From a bacterium (lineage in GTDB: Bacteria > Planctomycetota > UBA1135 > UBA2386), in NCBI GenBank assembly GCA_024743115.1, contig JANSXC010000015.1, positions 62,001-126,000 on the forward strand: a stretch of 64,000 nt of DNA, in the 5' to 3' direction. Of the stretch, positions 10,954-19,677 are shown piece by piece; within the stretch, counting starts at the first letter, position 1, and each line of letters opens with the position of its first letter. The notes below the pieces were generated by a model, which searched no databases, was not told the DNA's origin, and was given only the letters and a program-made list of their open reading frames with translations. Position numbers and translations under genes: made by a program.

Positions 10954-12183
10954 ATGACGACCAAGACCTACCGCGAAATCTCGACCGACCACGTGCCCAT
11001 CAAGGCGTGGATCGACGGCGTCTACGCCGAGGACAACGCGATCAAGCAGCTGCGCAACACCGCGCAGATGCCGTTCATCTTCCGTTGGGTCGCCGCGATG
11101 CCCGACGTGCATGTCGGCATCGGTGCGACCGTCGGGAGTGTGATCCCGACGAAGGGGGCGATCATCCCGGCCGCCGTCGGGGTCGATATCGGTTGTGGAA
11201 TGATCGCCCAGCGCACTTCGATGCGCGCGGACCAGCTACCCGATGATCTGCTCGGAGTTCGCGTCGCGATCGAGGCGGCCGTGCCGCACGGCTGGACCGA
11301 TCGCGGCGGTCGCAACGACAAGGGTTCGTGGCAGGACGTGCCCGATGGCGTGCGCGCAGCGTGGGCCGAACTCGATCGCGGCTACCGCAACATCGTCGAC
11401 AAGCACCGTGCAATCGATCGCGGCAAGACGATGGGGCACCTCGGCACGCTGGGCTCGGGCAACCACTTCATCGAAATCTGTCTCGACGAGAACGACGAGG
11501 TGTGGGTGATGCTGCACAGCGGATCGCGCGGCGTAGGCAACCGCATCGGTCGCTACTTCATCGAACGCGCTCAGAAGGACATGCGGACGCATATCCGCAA
11601 CCTGCCCGACAAGGACCTGGCGTACTTCGAGGAAGGCGCCGAGCACTTCGACGACTACGTGGCTGCGGTCGACTGGGCGCAGGAGTTCGCGCGCATCAAC
11701 CGCGAGATCATGATGCAGAACGTTCTCGCCGCGCTGGCGGCGCGGCCAGATCTGCCCGATTTCACGGTCGATCGCCAGACGGCGGTCAACTGTCACCACA
11801 ACTACGTGCAAAAGGAAACGCACTACGACACCGAGGTCTTCGTGACCCGCAAGGGCGCCGTGTCCGCACAGCGTGGACAGCTTGGCATCATTCCGGGTTC
11901 GATGGGGGCGCGGAGTTACATCGTGCGCGGTCGCGGCAACTCGGAGAGTTTCTGCTCGTGCAGCCACGGCGCGGGTCGTGTGCACTCGCGGTCGAAGGCC
12001 AAGAAGCTGTTCACGCTCGACGACCACATCAAGGCGACCGAGGGTGTGGAGTGCCGTAAGGACGAAGGTGTGATCGACGAGATTCCGATGGCGTACAAGG
12101 ACATTGACCGGGTGATGGCGGCACAGGCCGATCTCGTCGAAGTCGTGCACACGCTGCGGCAGGTCGTTTGCGTCAAGGGGTGA
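10954..12183 (+). CDS. rtcB: RtcB, RNA-splicing ligase
   Basis: 409 residues, about the length of Escherichia coli RtcB. The enzyme joins 2',3'-cyclic-phosphate (via 3'-phosphate) and 5'-OH RNA ends using GTP and Mn2+. Visible signatures are GVDIGCGM (metal-binding Asp/Cys), GTLGSGNHFIEI, MLHSGSRGVGN, NCHHNYV, IIPGSMGARSYIV, and SHGAGRVHSR, where the His forms the RNA ligase-GMP adduct. The start is supported by AAGAGGAC about nine bases upstream. First gene of the sigma-54-driven operon. Its TGA overlaps or abuts the start of the next gene. No archease gene is visible in the window. Confidence 0.97.
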   Translation: MTTKTYREISTDHVPIKAWIDGVYAEDNAIKQLRNTAQMPFIFRWVAAMPDVHVGIGATVGSVIPTKGAIIPAAVGVDIGCGMIAQRTSMRADQLPDDLLGVRVAIEAAVPHGWTDRGGRNDKGSWQDVPDGVRAAWAELDRGYRNIVDKHRAIDRGKTMGHLGTLGSGNHFIEICLDENDEVWVMLHSGSRGVGNRIGRYFIERAQKDMRTHIRNLPDKDLAYFEEGAEHFDDYVAAVDWAQEFARINREIMMQNVLAALAARPDLPDFTVDRQTAVNCHHNYVQKETHYDTEVFVTRKGAVSAQRGQLGIIPGSMGARSYIVRGRGNSESFCSCSHGAGRVHSRSKAKKLFTLDDHIKATEGVECRKDEGVIDEIPMAYKDIDRVMAAQADLVEVVHTLRQVVCVKG

Positions 12184-12188
12184 TGACG

Positions 12189-12578
12189 ATGGCCAGTGAA
12201 AGAAGTGAAGAGCTGCGCGGCAGCATCCTGTTCTACCGCCGGGGTCTCGATCTCCTGCTCGGCCGACTGGTCCAGCAGGCGATCGAACTCGGCGCGCTCG
12301 AGGCCGAATACGGTCACCCTCATCGGGCCGCGAGGCGTCGTCTGTTCGACGACTGGCGGCTCGTCCGATCCGCGATGGCCGCCATCTGGCCCCATCGGGA
12401 GGCGTCCCAGCTGACCGCGATCGAGGAGCTGCTCGTCGGTTTCGAGCTCGCGGACGGCGGCGAACTGCCCGGTGATCGCATGCGAATGCGGGTCGCGTTC
12501 TACACCCTCTATGAGTTCTTCCTCGACGTTGCTGTCGAGATGGACACGATGATCCGACGAAGCGCGGAGACAGCATGA
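12189..12578 (+). CDS. Unknown 129-residue helical protein between rtcB and rtcA
   Basis: MASERSEELRGSILFYRRGL onward. The start at 12189 is preferred because AAGGGG sits about eight bases upstream; an ATG at 12183 overlapping the rtcB stop is the alternative, and the ORF-track TTG start is less likely. The protein is predicted almost wholly alpha-helical, with charged amphipathic stretches (RAARRRLFDDWRLVRSAMAAI, MRVAFYTLYEFFLDVAVEMDTMIRR), no signal peptide and no membrane segment, so it should be cytoplasmic. Its stop overlaps the rtcA start as ATGA. Position suggests an RtcB or RtcA partner, but it does not carry recognisable archease motifs and I do not recognise the family. Confidence 0.8.
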   Translation: MASERSEELRGSILFYRRGLDLLLGRLVQQAIELGALEAEYGHPHRAARRRLFDDWRLVRSAMAAIWPHREASQLTAIEELLVGFELADGGELPGDRMRMRVAFYTLYEFFLDVAVEMDTMIRRSAETA

Positions 12579-13597
12579 TCGTCATCGATGGCAGTGCAGG
12601 CGAAGGCGGCGGGCAGATCCTGCGCTCGGCGCTGACGCTGTCGGGTTGCACGGGGCAGCCGTTCGTGATCCGCAACATCCGCGGCGCGCGGCGGAAGCCG
12701 GGTTTGATGCGGCAGCACCTGACCTGCGTGCTCGCCGCGCAGCAGATCACCGACGCCGATGTGCTGGGTGCCGAGGTCGGATCGCAGATGCTGACGTTCC
12801 AGCCGAGTGGCAAACTTCGTGGCGGCCGCTACGAGTTCGCGATCGGCACGGCGGGCAGTACGACCCTCGTATTGCAGACGATCTGGCCGCTGCTGGCGCA
12901 GGCTTCCGAGGCGAGTACCGTGACGATCACTGGTGGGACGCACAACCCCGGTGCGCCGCCGTTCGAGTTCCTCGCGAGCTCGTTCGCCCCCGTGCTGCGG
13001 CGGCTCGGTATCGCGCTCGAAGTCGAGCTGGCGAGCATCGGCTTCGCGCCCGCGGGAGGCGGTCGGATCGTGGCGTCGGTCGCCCGCAGTGATGCGGCGA
13101 CCGGGCGCTTCGAATGGCTCGAGCGCGGCGATGTGATTTCGCGGCGGGCGACGGCCGTGCTCGCGAACCTCAGTGCGAACATCGGTCGGCGTGAACTCAA
13201 CGTTGTGCGCAAGAAACTCTGTTTCGGCGACGCGGAGCTCGAGCTGACGGAGCCCGAGCGGGTCGTCGGCCAGGGCAACGTGCTGACGATCGAGCATCGC
13301 TTCGCGACGGGTGTGCACGTCGCGACCGGTTTTGGTCGGATCGGCGTCACGGCCGAGCGCGTTGCCACGAACGCCGTGGGCGAGGTGCGGCGCTGGCTCG
13401 CGGCCGAGAACGCGCCGGTCGGCGAGCACCTGGCGGATCAGCTGCTGATGCCGCTGGCGCTTGCTGCCGGTGGCACGTTTCGAACGTGTGAACCGACCGA
13501 GCACACGCGCACGAATGCCGAGCTCGTCGAGCGCTTCACCGGTCGGTCCATCCGCATCGAGGGGGACGGTCCGTCGTGGCTCGTCGATGTGTCGTGA
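12575..13597 (+). CDS. rtcA: RtcA, RNA 3'-terminal phosphate cyclase
   Basis: 340 residues, a standard length. The enzyme uses ATP to convert RNA 3'-phosphate ends to 2',3'-cyclic phosphates. Signatures include IDGSAGEGGGQILRSALTLS at the N-terminus, IRGARRKPGLMRQHL, GRYEFAIGTAGSTTLVLQT and, near the C-terminus, EHTRTNAELVERF, where the His (about residue 310) is the expected adenylylation nucleophile. The gene is coupled to the upstream helical gene by a 4-bp ATGA overlap. Its stop abuts the stop of the convergent EEP gene with zero spacing; the junction is the palindrome TGATCA. Confidence 0.97.
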   Translation: MIVIDGSAGEGGGQILRSALTLSGCTGQPFVIRNIRGARRKPGLMRQHLTCVLAAQQITDADVLGAEVGSQMLTFQPSGKLRGGRYEFAIGTAGSTTLVLQTIWPLLAQASEASTVTITGGTHNPGAPPFEFLASSFAPVLRRLGIALEVELASIGFAPAGGGRIVASVARSDAATGRFEWLERGDVISRRATAVLANLSANIGRRELNVVRKKLCFGDAELELTEPERVVGQGNVLTIEHRFATGVHVATGFGRIGVTAERVATNAVGEVRRWLAAENAPVGEHLADQLLMPLALAAGGTFRTCEPTEHTRTNAELVERFTGRSIRIEGDGPSWLVDVS

Positions 13598-14434
13598 TCA
13601 GTAGCGCAGCGTCGCCGTCACGAAGAAGTGGTCGCTGGGCCATCGCCCGTCGGCGTCGGGGGCAGTGAGGATCGCGGCGTCCACGGTCACGACGTCGTCC
13701 GTTGCGAGCACGTAGTCGATCTTGGCGCCGGTCGTCTTGCCGCGGAACCCGCCGAACGTGCCGACCGTCGTCGCGTCCGGATGGATGTCGCGGAACGTGT
13801 CGTGCAGCCCGGCAACGTCGAGAGCGAGAAGCGGCGGACTGTTCTCGCCCGTGTTCAGGTCGCCGAGCACGAGGTGGGGGCCAGGTGCAGACGCGACCCG
13901 TTGCGCCAGCAGTTGGGCGCTCTTTAGGCGTGCCTGCTTGCCGCGGTGATCGAAGTGCACGTTCCAGACGGTGAGTTCGCGACCGTGCGCGCGCGATCGT
14001 ACGCGAGCCCAGGTGCAGATCCGCGGCAGTGCGGCGTCCCAACCGACCGACGCTACGACCGCCGGCGTCTCGCTGAGCCAGAAGTCGCCGTGCTCCACAA
14101 TGTCGAATGCGCGCGAGTCGATGTAGAGCGCCGCGTGTTCGCCGCGATCGCCGCCGTCGCGTCCCACGCCGACCTGCCGATGATGCGGCAGGTGCTGCGC
14201 GAGGAACTCGAGCTGGAATGCGAGCGCCTCCTGCACCCCGAGAATCTCCGGGGCCTCGGCGACGATCGTGCTCGCGACCAGATCGCGTCGCAGCGGCCAC
14301 GCGTTGTCGCCGTCGCGCGCGGTGCCGTAGCGAATGTTCGCGCTCATTGCGTCGAAGTCGACGTGGCTCACGCAGCTGGTGCCGAGGAGCAGCAGCAGTC
14401 CGATCGTCGGCAGTTTGGTCCGGTTCGAGGGCAT
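13598..14434 (-). CDS. Endonuclease/exonuclease/phosphatase (EEP) family lipoprotein
   Basis: 278 residues. LLLLLGTSC is a lipobox, so the protein is probably anchored outside the cytoplasm. EEP-fold residues are in order: SANIRYG, PEILGVQEAL (metal-binding Glu), WNVHFDHRG, LVLGDLNTGENS (Asp and Asn) and WPSDHFFVTATL (catalytic Asp-His). The family includes DNases, inositol-phosphate phosphatases and sphingomyelinase-like enzymes, and the substrate cannot be chosen from sequence alone. The neighbouring rtcA is convergent, so no shared regulation is implied. The gene is divergent from the sigma factor gene with about 40 bp between starts. Confidence 0.85.
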   Translation of the reverse strand: MPSNRTKLPTIGLLLLLGTSCVSHVDFDAMSANIRYGTARDGDNAWPLRRDLVASTIVAEAPEILGVQEALAFQLEFLAQHLPHHRQVGVGRDGGDRGEHAALYIDSRAFDIVEHGDFWLSETPAVVASVGWDAALPRICTWARVRSRAHGRELTVWNVHFDHRGKQARLKSAQLLAQRVASAPGPHLVLGDLNTGENSPPLLALDVAGLHDTFRDIHPDATTVGTFGGFRGKTTGAKIDYVLATDDVVTVDAAILTAPDADGRWPSDHFFVTATLRY

Positions 14435-14476
14435 GGTGTCAGCGTAGCTGGTTCCCTACACTCGATCGTTGCCGCT

Positions 14477-15013
14477 ATGGAATCCGGACGAGGCGCGCCG
14501 AAGGACAACGAGTTGGCCGCGATGTTCGAGCGGTTGTACGGTCGGCTGCAGGCGCGGGCCGGGTCACTGCTCGCGGGCGAGCGGCGTGGGCATACGCTCG
14601 AACCCTCGGCGCTGCTGCACGAGGTCTACGTTCGCCTCGAGGGCAGCACCGGGCTGCACTGGCGCAGCCCGACACACTTCGAAGCGCTGACGGCACGAGT
14701 CATGCGCCAGGTGCTCGTCGATCACGCCAAATCGGCGGCGCGCCAGAAGCGGGGTGGTGGGGCGACGCGGGTTACGCTCGCGGAGACGCTGGTCGCGGGC
14801 GATGCCGGGCTGGAGATCGAACTCCTCGCGTTGCACGAAGCACTCGAGCGGCTCGCGGCCAAGGACTCGCGCGCTGCTGACGTGCTCGAGCTGCGGCTGT
14901 TCTCGTCGATGACGGTGCGCGAGGTCGCGACCGCGCTCGAACTTTCGTACGACGAAGCCAAGAACGACTGGCTCTACGCCCGCGCGTGGATCGCGCGTGA
15001 GCTCCGGCGATGA
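14477..15013 (+). CDS. Sigma-70-like factor of the TIGR02999 type
   Basis: 178 residues from the ATG giving MESGRGAPKDNELAAMFERL; the longer track ORF extends over the opposing gene. Region-2 features are LEPSALLHEVYVRLEG, HFEALTARVMRQVLVDHAK and AARQKRGGG, which together are characteristic of this planctomycete/acidobacterial sigma group. The C-terminal region-4 helix-turn-helix is SSMTVREVATALELSYDEAKNDWLYARAWI. It overlaps the following kinase gene by ATGA, the usual pairing for this group. The kinase or its target presumably controls sigma activity, which is an inference from context. Confidence 0.92.
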   Translation: MESGRGAPKDNELAAMFERLYGRLQARAGSLLAGERRGHTLEPSALLHEVYVRLEGSTGLHWRSPTHFEALTARVMRQVLVDHAKSAARQKRGGGATRVTLAETLVAGDAGLEIELLALHEALERLAAKDSRAADVLELRLFSSMTVREVATALELSYDEAKNDWLYARAWIARELRR

Positions 15014-17136
15014 GCGCTTCGCGTCCGTCGGCGAAAGAGGTCTTCCTGGCAGCGCGGGAGCGATCGGAGGCTGAGCGCGAGACCGTCGTCCATGCCGCGT
15101 GTGGCGGCGATGCGGAGCTTGCGGCGGAGGTGTTCGAGCTGTTGGCCTTCGATGAGTCGTTCGAAGGTGGTGACAATGCTCTCGGCATGGAGGTCCGTGA
15201 CCCCCTGATCGGGGAGCAGATCGGCGGCTTCCGGATCGAGGCGGGTCTGGGCAGCGGCGGGATGGGCACCGTCTACGTCGCGACTCAGCAGCAACCGAAG
15301 AGGCGGGTCGCGCTCAAGATCCTGCGTCGGATGGCCAATACGCCGATCGTCCGGCGGCGGTTCCAGAACGAGTCCGACCTGCTTGCCCGGCTGTCGCATC
15401 CGGCGATTGCGCAGGTCTTCGAAGCCGGCACGCTTGAGACCCATGGCGACGCGGTGCCGTTCATCGCGATGGAGCTCGTGGTCGACGCCTTGCCCATCAA
15501 CGAGTACTCCGACCGGCGGCGTCTGTCGATTCGTGAGCGGATGGCGCTGCTGGCGACGGTTTGCGACGCCGTGCAGCACGGTCATCAAAAGGGCGTGATC
15601 CACCGCGATCTCAAGCCCGATAACATCCTCGTCGATCGCGATGGCGCCGCGAAGTTGATCGACTTCGGCATCGCGCGCGTGATCGATACCGGGACGTTGC
15701 TCGATACGCTGCAGACGGCACCCGGCCAATTGCTCGGGACCGTGGCCTACATGTGTCCCGAGCAGCTCGGTGGCAGCGGTGACGATCTCGACGTGCGAGG
15801 TGACGTCTACTCGCTGGGGGTCGTGGCCTACGAACTCGTGACCGGGCGGTTGCCGATCGATCCGGTGGGGGACTCGTGGGTCGAATCGCTCAGCCGGATC
15901 GCGCGTGAAGAACCCGCACCCGCCAGTTCTCACGGCGCCCACATCCCTGCGATTCTCGATCCGATCCTCGCGCGTGCACTGGCCAAGTCCCGGGAGCGGC
16001 GGTACGAGTCGGCCGCCGCGTTCGGCAGTGACTTGCGAGCGATGGTTGCCGGCCGCCCCGTCGTGGCGAAAGCGCCGGGGCCTCTGCAGCGCGGCGCGCT
16101 CTGGGTCGCCGATCATCCGTTGGCCGCGACCGTCGCGCTCTGCCTGCTGCTCGTTCTGACCGTTGCGGTTTCGCTGTGGTCGGTCGCGAGCTACTACGCG
16201 ATGACGCCGTTCGCGCTGCGATACGATCCGAACGCGCGCAGCGTACTGCTCGAATCGCGGTCCGGTGCCGAACTGTTCCGTTGGTCCGACCGCATCGCCG
16301 GTGATGCACACCTGGTTCGGCTCGGGCCGAGCGGTCGACGGTTTGCACTGCTGCAGTCGTCACCGTTCGATCCCGGTGGCCGATCGATCGGTCAGGTGAG
16401 CTGCTATCCGATCGATCCCCCGTCCGCGCACCCGTTGTGGACGACGGCGGTCGAACTCGAGCCGCTCGAGTCCAAGATGCAGCAAAACCCGCAGTGGGCG
16501 CTCGCGACCGAGATCGTCGAGCCAATGGATGTCTTCGAAGAACTCGCGGGCGACGAACTGCTCGTGGTCCAGCGGCTGGTGCCGGGCGATTTCGTCACGA
16601 TCCGGGTGTTCGATGGCGAGGGGCGGCTGCGTTTCGCGACGTATCATCGGGGCGGCGTCAATTCCGTGACCCGGATCCCCGGGTCCCCGCAGCTCGTGTT
16701 CACCGCGTTGCACTCGGAGAACACGTGGCGGGAGCTCGGTCACGACGGCGGCGACTATCCGGTCGTGGTGTTCGCGATCCAGCCCCGCGATGGTCATCGC
16801 GGCCCGCCAGCTGGCCTCGCCGAGAACCGGCAGGTGAAGGACCCGACCGTGAGCTGGTATCGCTGGTTCGGCCCGACGGCGGTCCTGGCCGGCGCGCCGG
16901 CATTGCGTGGCGCGGTCAATCCGGCGCTCGGTCGCGATCGGGCCGGGCGGTTCGAGCTCAAGATCGTGCTTGCGGATACCGGGCCGACGCATCGGTGCCT
17001 GGTCTCCTGGCTGGTCGATGGTGCCGGCGAGCAGCTGCACTGCTACCCCTATGATGTCTACAAGTCGGGTCGCATCGAGGGCTTGCCGCCGATTGCCGAG
17101 GGTCGCTTGTTGCCGCTGGCCGACCTGCCGCGGTGA
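15010..17136 (+). CDS. Transmembrane serine/threonine protein kinase
   Basis: 708 residues. The kinase domain spans about residues 70-340: glycine loop LGSGGMGTVYVA, VALKIL lysine near 103, catalytic loop HRDLKPDNIL near 198, DFG near 218, and GTVAYMCPEQL in the activation segment. A membrane helix follows at about 370-397 (ATVALCLLLVLTVAVSLWSVASY). The remaining roughly 310 residues would lie outside the cytoplasm and look beta-rich, but contain no PASTA or recognisable sensor motifs. Residues 1-60 resemble the short helical leader common in planctomycete kinases. The 4-bp overlap with the upstream sigma gene indicates a signalling pair. Confidence 0.93.
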   Translation: MSASRPSAKEVFLAARERSEAERETVVHAACGGDAELAAEVFELLAFDESFEGGDNALGMEVRDPLIGEQIGGFRIEAGLGSGGMGTVYVATQQQPKRRVALKILRRMANTPIVRRRFQNESDLLARLSHPAIAQVFEAGTLETHGDAVPFIAMELVVDALPINEYSDRRRLSIRERMALLATVCDAVQHGHQKGVIHRDLKPDNILVDRDGAAKLIDFGIARVIDTGTLLDTLQTAPGQLLGTVAYMCPEQLGGSGDDLDVRGDVYSLGVVAYELVTGRLPIDPVGDSWVESLSRIAREEPAPASSHGAHIPAILDPILARALAKSRERRYESAAAFGSDLRAMVAGRPVVAKAPGPLQRGALWVADHPLAATVALCLLLVLTVAVSLWSVASYYAMTPFALRYDPNARSVLLESRSGAELFRWSDRIAGDAHLVRLGPSGRRFALLQSSPFDPGGRSIGQVSCYPIDPPSAHPLWTTAVELEPLESKMQQNPQWALATEIVEPMDVFEELAGDELLVVQRLVPGDFVTIRVFDGEGRLRFATYHRGGVNSVTRIPGSPQLVFTALHSENTWRELGHDGGDYPVVVFAIQPRDGHRGPPAGLAENRQVKDPTVSWYRWFGPTAVLAGAPALRGAVNPALGRDRAGRFELKIVLADTGPTHRCLVSWLVDGAGEQLHCYPYDVYKSGRIEGLPPIAEGRLLPLADLPR

Positions 17137-17225
17137 ACTGCGGATCTTTCTCGATTTCCGGCCCCATCGGGCCTGCCGATGTCGCGTCGCTCATGGGTGC
17201 CTTTGCCCTCTGACTCGCGACCGAC

Positions 17226-18380
17226 ATGAACCAACACCTTCCCGCTCTCTCTCGCTGCTCGGCTGGCCGTACGGCATCGCTGGCAATTCTGATCGCTCTC
17301 GGCTTCGCCTCTGCCGGAGTCTCGCAGACCCCGGTGCAGTTCGGGGATGCGGCGCGCATTGCCAACATCACGAGCCCCAACCAGAGCGATACCTACTTCT
17401 TCTCCGGTACGCAGGGCGACACGCTGCGGGTTACGTTCAGCAGCCAGAATTCGGGGTATCCGAGCTACTCCTACTACCACCAGCTCGAGGTGCGGCAGGG
17501 CACGACCGTGATCGGCAACGCGATTGCCGGGCTCGGAACGGAGACCGTGTCCCTGCCGAGCACCGGCTACTACACGCTGCACGTTCGCGCGCAGAACAAC
17601 CAGTCCACCGGTTGGTACGGATTCAAGATCGATCGCGTGAACGACCCGATCGGTGCCGATCGGATGGCGCTCGATTGGAATCTCGAAGGTTCGTTGACGA
17701 GCGTGGCCGACTTCGCGACCTATCGCATTCGAGCCGTGGCGGGCAGTCAGGCGCAGTTGACGTTCACGAGCCAGAACAGCGGCTATCCGAGCTACACCTA
17801 CTACCACTATGCCGAATTGCTCGCTGACGACGGCACGCAGGTCGCCGTAGTGCAGGGTGACGGTTCGGCGCCCGTCACGTTTACGGAGACCGGCGTCTAC
17901 ACGCTGTTCGTCGCCGCCCGGAACTGGCAGAGCGCTGGCTGGTACGCCGCCGCGCTCGAATGCCAGTCGTGGCCGGTCGTGGCTTGCGACGATGTCGCGC
18001 ACAGCAGCAACTACGGCGAAGGGCTGGCCGGAACCAACGGCGTGCCGACCCTGACGACCGCGGCGCCGCCGCAGGTTGGAGCGCTGCTCGATGTCCAGGT
18101 CGGTAACTCCGCCGGGCAAACGACCACGGCGTTGCTGCTCATTGGCCTGAGCTCCGCCAACGATCCCCTGGCCGGTTACGGGGGCACGATCCTCGTCGCC
18201 AACCCGAGCCTGACCGTGCTTTCCGGGATGCCATCCTCGGGCAGCAGCCTGCAGTTCCCGCTCCCCAACGACTCGCTACTCCTGGGCCTCGGCTTCGCAG
18301 CCCAGAGCCTCGTCGTCGACGCGGGTGCCGCCAACGGGTTTGCGTTCTCGCGCGGCCTGCTCGTCCTGCTCGGCAACTGA
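17226..18380 (+). CDS. Secreted protein with two PPC-like repeats and C-terminal module
   Basis: 384 residues with a signal peptide (LAILIALGFASAGVSQ). Two repeats of about 115 residues match closely: DTLRVTFSSQNSGYPSYSYY with a following YYTLHVRAQNNQSTGWYGF, and SQAQLTFTSQNSGYPSYTYY with VYTLFVAARNWQSAGWYAA. The pattern (GD/F-x-L strands, TGxYTLxVxA) resembles bacterial pre-peptidase C-terminal (PPC) domains. Residues about 262-384 (YGEGLAGTNGVPTL to the end) are the C-terminal module seen in other secreted proteins here. No catalytic domain is present, so the protein is probably a surface or extracellular binding protein. Confidence 0.8.
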   Translation: MNQHLPALSRCSAGRTASLAILIALGFASAGVSQTPVQFGDAARIANITSPNQSDTYFFSGTQGDTLRVTFSSQNSGYPSYSYYHQLEVRQGTTVIGNAIAGLGTETVSLPSTGYYTLHVRAQNNQSTGWYGFKIDRVNDPIGADRMALDWNLEGSLTSVADFATYRIRAVAGSQAQLTFTSQNSGYPSYTYYHYAELLADDGTQVAVVQGDGSAPVTFTETGVYTLFVAARNWQSAGWYAAALECQSWPVVACDDVAHSSNYGEGLAGTNGVPTLTTAAPPQVGALLDVQVGNSAGQTTTALLLIGLSSANDPLAGYGGTILVANPSLTVLSGMPSSGSSLQFPLPNDSLLLGLGFAAQSLVVDAGAANGFAFSRGLLVLLGN

Positions 18381-18413
18381 GTCGCGGCGCGGCGAGCGCG
18401 TCGGTTTTGGGGC

Positions 18414-18442
18414 CGGGAGGCGCGTTGCTTCGGCGCCTCCCG
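18414..18442 (+). terminator. 10-bp GC hairpin after the PPC-repeat gene
   Basis: CGGGAGGCGC and GCGCCTCCCG form a perfect 10-bp stem around a 9-nt loop (GTTGCTTCG). It begins 34 bases after the stop and ends 17 bases before the next start. There is no T-run. It probably terminates or protects the upstream message, though it may instead lie in the leader of the next gene. Confidence 0.55.
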
Positions 18443-18459
18443 TAGGCTGGCGTTCCATC

Positions 18460-19023
18460 ATGAAGAACGCCGATGACGCCACCGCGACCATGATCGCGAA
18501 CCTGAAGGAGAAGACCGGTAAGACGCTCACGCAGTGGTTCGCCGTCGTGAAGAAGAGCAAGCTCGGTAAGCACGGCGAGATCGTGAAGCACCTCAAGGGC
18601 GATCACGGCATGACGCACGGCTATGCCAATCTCGTCGCGCATCAGGCCCTCGGTTCGGCCGCGGCGACGCTGAAAGAGACGACCGACCTGGTAGCGACGC
18701 AGTACTCCGGCAAGAAGGCTGGGCTGCGCCCGATCTACGATTCTCTGGTCAAGAAGATCGAGAAGCTGGGCAAGGACGTCGAGCTGTCGCCCAAGAAGGC
18801 CTACGTGAGTCTGCGGCGCAGCAAGCAGTTTGGCCTCGTTCAGCCCTCGACTGCGACGCGCGTCGATCTCGGTCTCAACATCAAGGGCAAGAAGCCGGAT
18901 GGCCGTCTCGAGGCCTCGGGCAGCTTCAATTCGATGTGCACGCACCGAGTTCGGATCGAGTCGGTCAAGGACATCGACAAGGAGGTCGTGGGCTGGTTGA
19001 AGGAGGCCTATGAGCTGGCGTGA
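18460..19023 (+). CDS. DUF4287/DUF5655 domain protein
   Basis: 187 residues from the ATG giving MKNADDATATMIANLKEKTG. Residues about 1-65 are DUF4287-like (TGKTLTQWFAVVKKSKLGKHGEIVKHLKGDHGM is the typical core). Residues about 85-187 are DUF5655-like (YSGKKAGLRPIYDSLV, LSPKKAYVSLRRSKQFGLV, SMCTHRVRI). The combination is a common small cytoplasmic bacterial protein of unknown function, possibly related to nucleic-acid or macromolecule binding. Its end overlaps the end of the convergent YczE-like gene by 16 bases. The longer track ORF would read back through the hairpin and is not preferred. Confidence 0.85.
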   Translation: MKNADDATATMIANLKEKTGKTLTQWFAVVKKSKLGKHGEIVKHLKGDHGMTHGYANLVAHQALGSAAATLKETTDLVATQYSGKKAGLRPIYDSLVKKIEKLGKDVELSPKKAYVSLRRSKQFGLVQPSTATRVDLGLNIKGKKPDGRLEASGSFNSMCTHRVRIESVKDIDKEVVGWLKEAYELA

Positions 19024-19664
19024 TCTTGCCGCGCCGCGTGTCGGGCCTCGGGTGTCGGAAACCGGCGGAGGAAGAACTGCGCGAATGGTCCGACGCTGAG
19101 CGCGAACCACGCCGTGCCGAGGCCGATCGATCCGCCGAGCAGCATGCCGATGAGCAGGACCGTGACTTCGATCGCGGTGCGGACCTTCCAGGTCGTGAAG
19201 CCGCGTTTGCTCAGGCCCGTCATGATCCCGTCCCGTGGCCCGGGGCCGAGGCCGCCGCCGATGTAGAGGCCCGAGGCCAGACCGACGATCAGTGGGCCGA
19301 GTGCACACAATGTGATTCGGGCGGCGAGGCTCTCGGGGCGGTCGAGCCAGGTCATCGTGGTGTCGACGGCGACCCCGATGAGGATCGCGTTGAGCAGGGT
19401 GCCGAGTCCAACCTGTTCGCGCAGCGGCACGAACGCCGCGACGATCGCGATGCCAACGATGATGATCACCGTGCCGAGGCTCAGGTCCATGGTCTGTGCC
19501 AGGCCCTGGTGGAACACGTCCCATGGCGGCACCCCGAGATCGGCCTGGACCATGAGCGCGATGCCGGTGCCGAACAGCCAGAGGCCCGCGATCACCTGTG
19601 GCAGCCGGCGCAGGGTCTCGCGCCACGGCAGCACGAGGAGGAGCGGTTTGCGTTGGCTTGTCAC
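19008..19664 (-). CDS. YczE/YyaS-like integral membrane protein
   Basis: 218 residues if started at the GTG giving VTSQRKPLLLVLPWRE; the longer ORF extends back into the sulfatase frame and has no credible start. About six hydrophobic segments include LWLFGTGIALMVQADLGVPPWDVFHQG, LGTVIIIVGIAIVAAFV and LGPGPRDGIMTGL. The ADLGxxPWDxFxxG and GxGPxDGxMxxL patterns are hallmarks of the YczE/YitT-related family, whose transport function is unknown. It starts 13 bases after the sulfatase stop, so the two are likely co-transcribed. The start codon is the uncertain part. Confidence 0.75.
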   Translation of the reverse strand: MTSQRKPLLLVLPWRETLRRLPQVIAGLWLFGTGIALMVQADLGVPPWDVFHQGLAQTMDLSLGTVIIIVGIAIVAAFVPLREQVGLGTLLNAILIGVAVDTTMTWLDRPESLAARITLCALGPLIVGLASGLYIGGGLGPGPRDGIMTGLSKRGFTTWKVRTAIEVTVLLIGMLLGGSIGLGTAWFALSVGPFAQFFLRRFPTPEARHAARQDHASS

Positions 19665-19677
19665 GGCGTGGCTGTGG

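Noticed and set aside
11236-12813. 525-aa minus-strand ORF opposite rtcB and rtcA
   Set aside because: Antisense to highly conserved RtcB and RtcA sequence; no domain.
14974-16311. 445-aa minus-strand ORF opposite the kinase
   Set aside because: Antisense to a kinase with all catalytic motifs intact.
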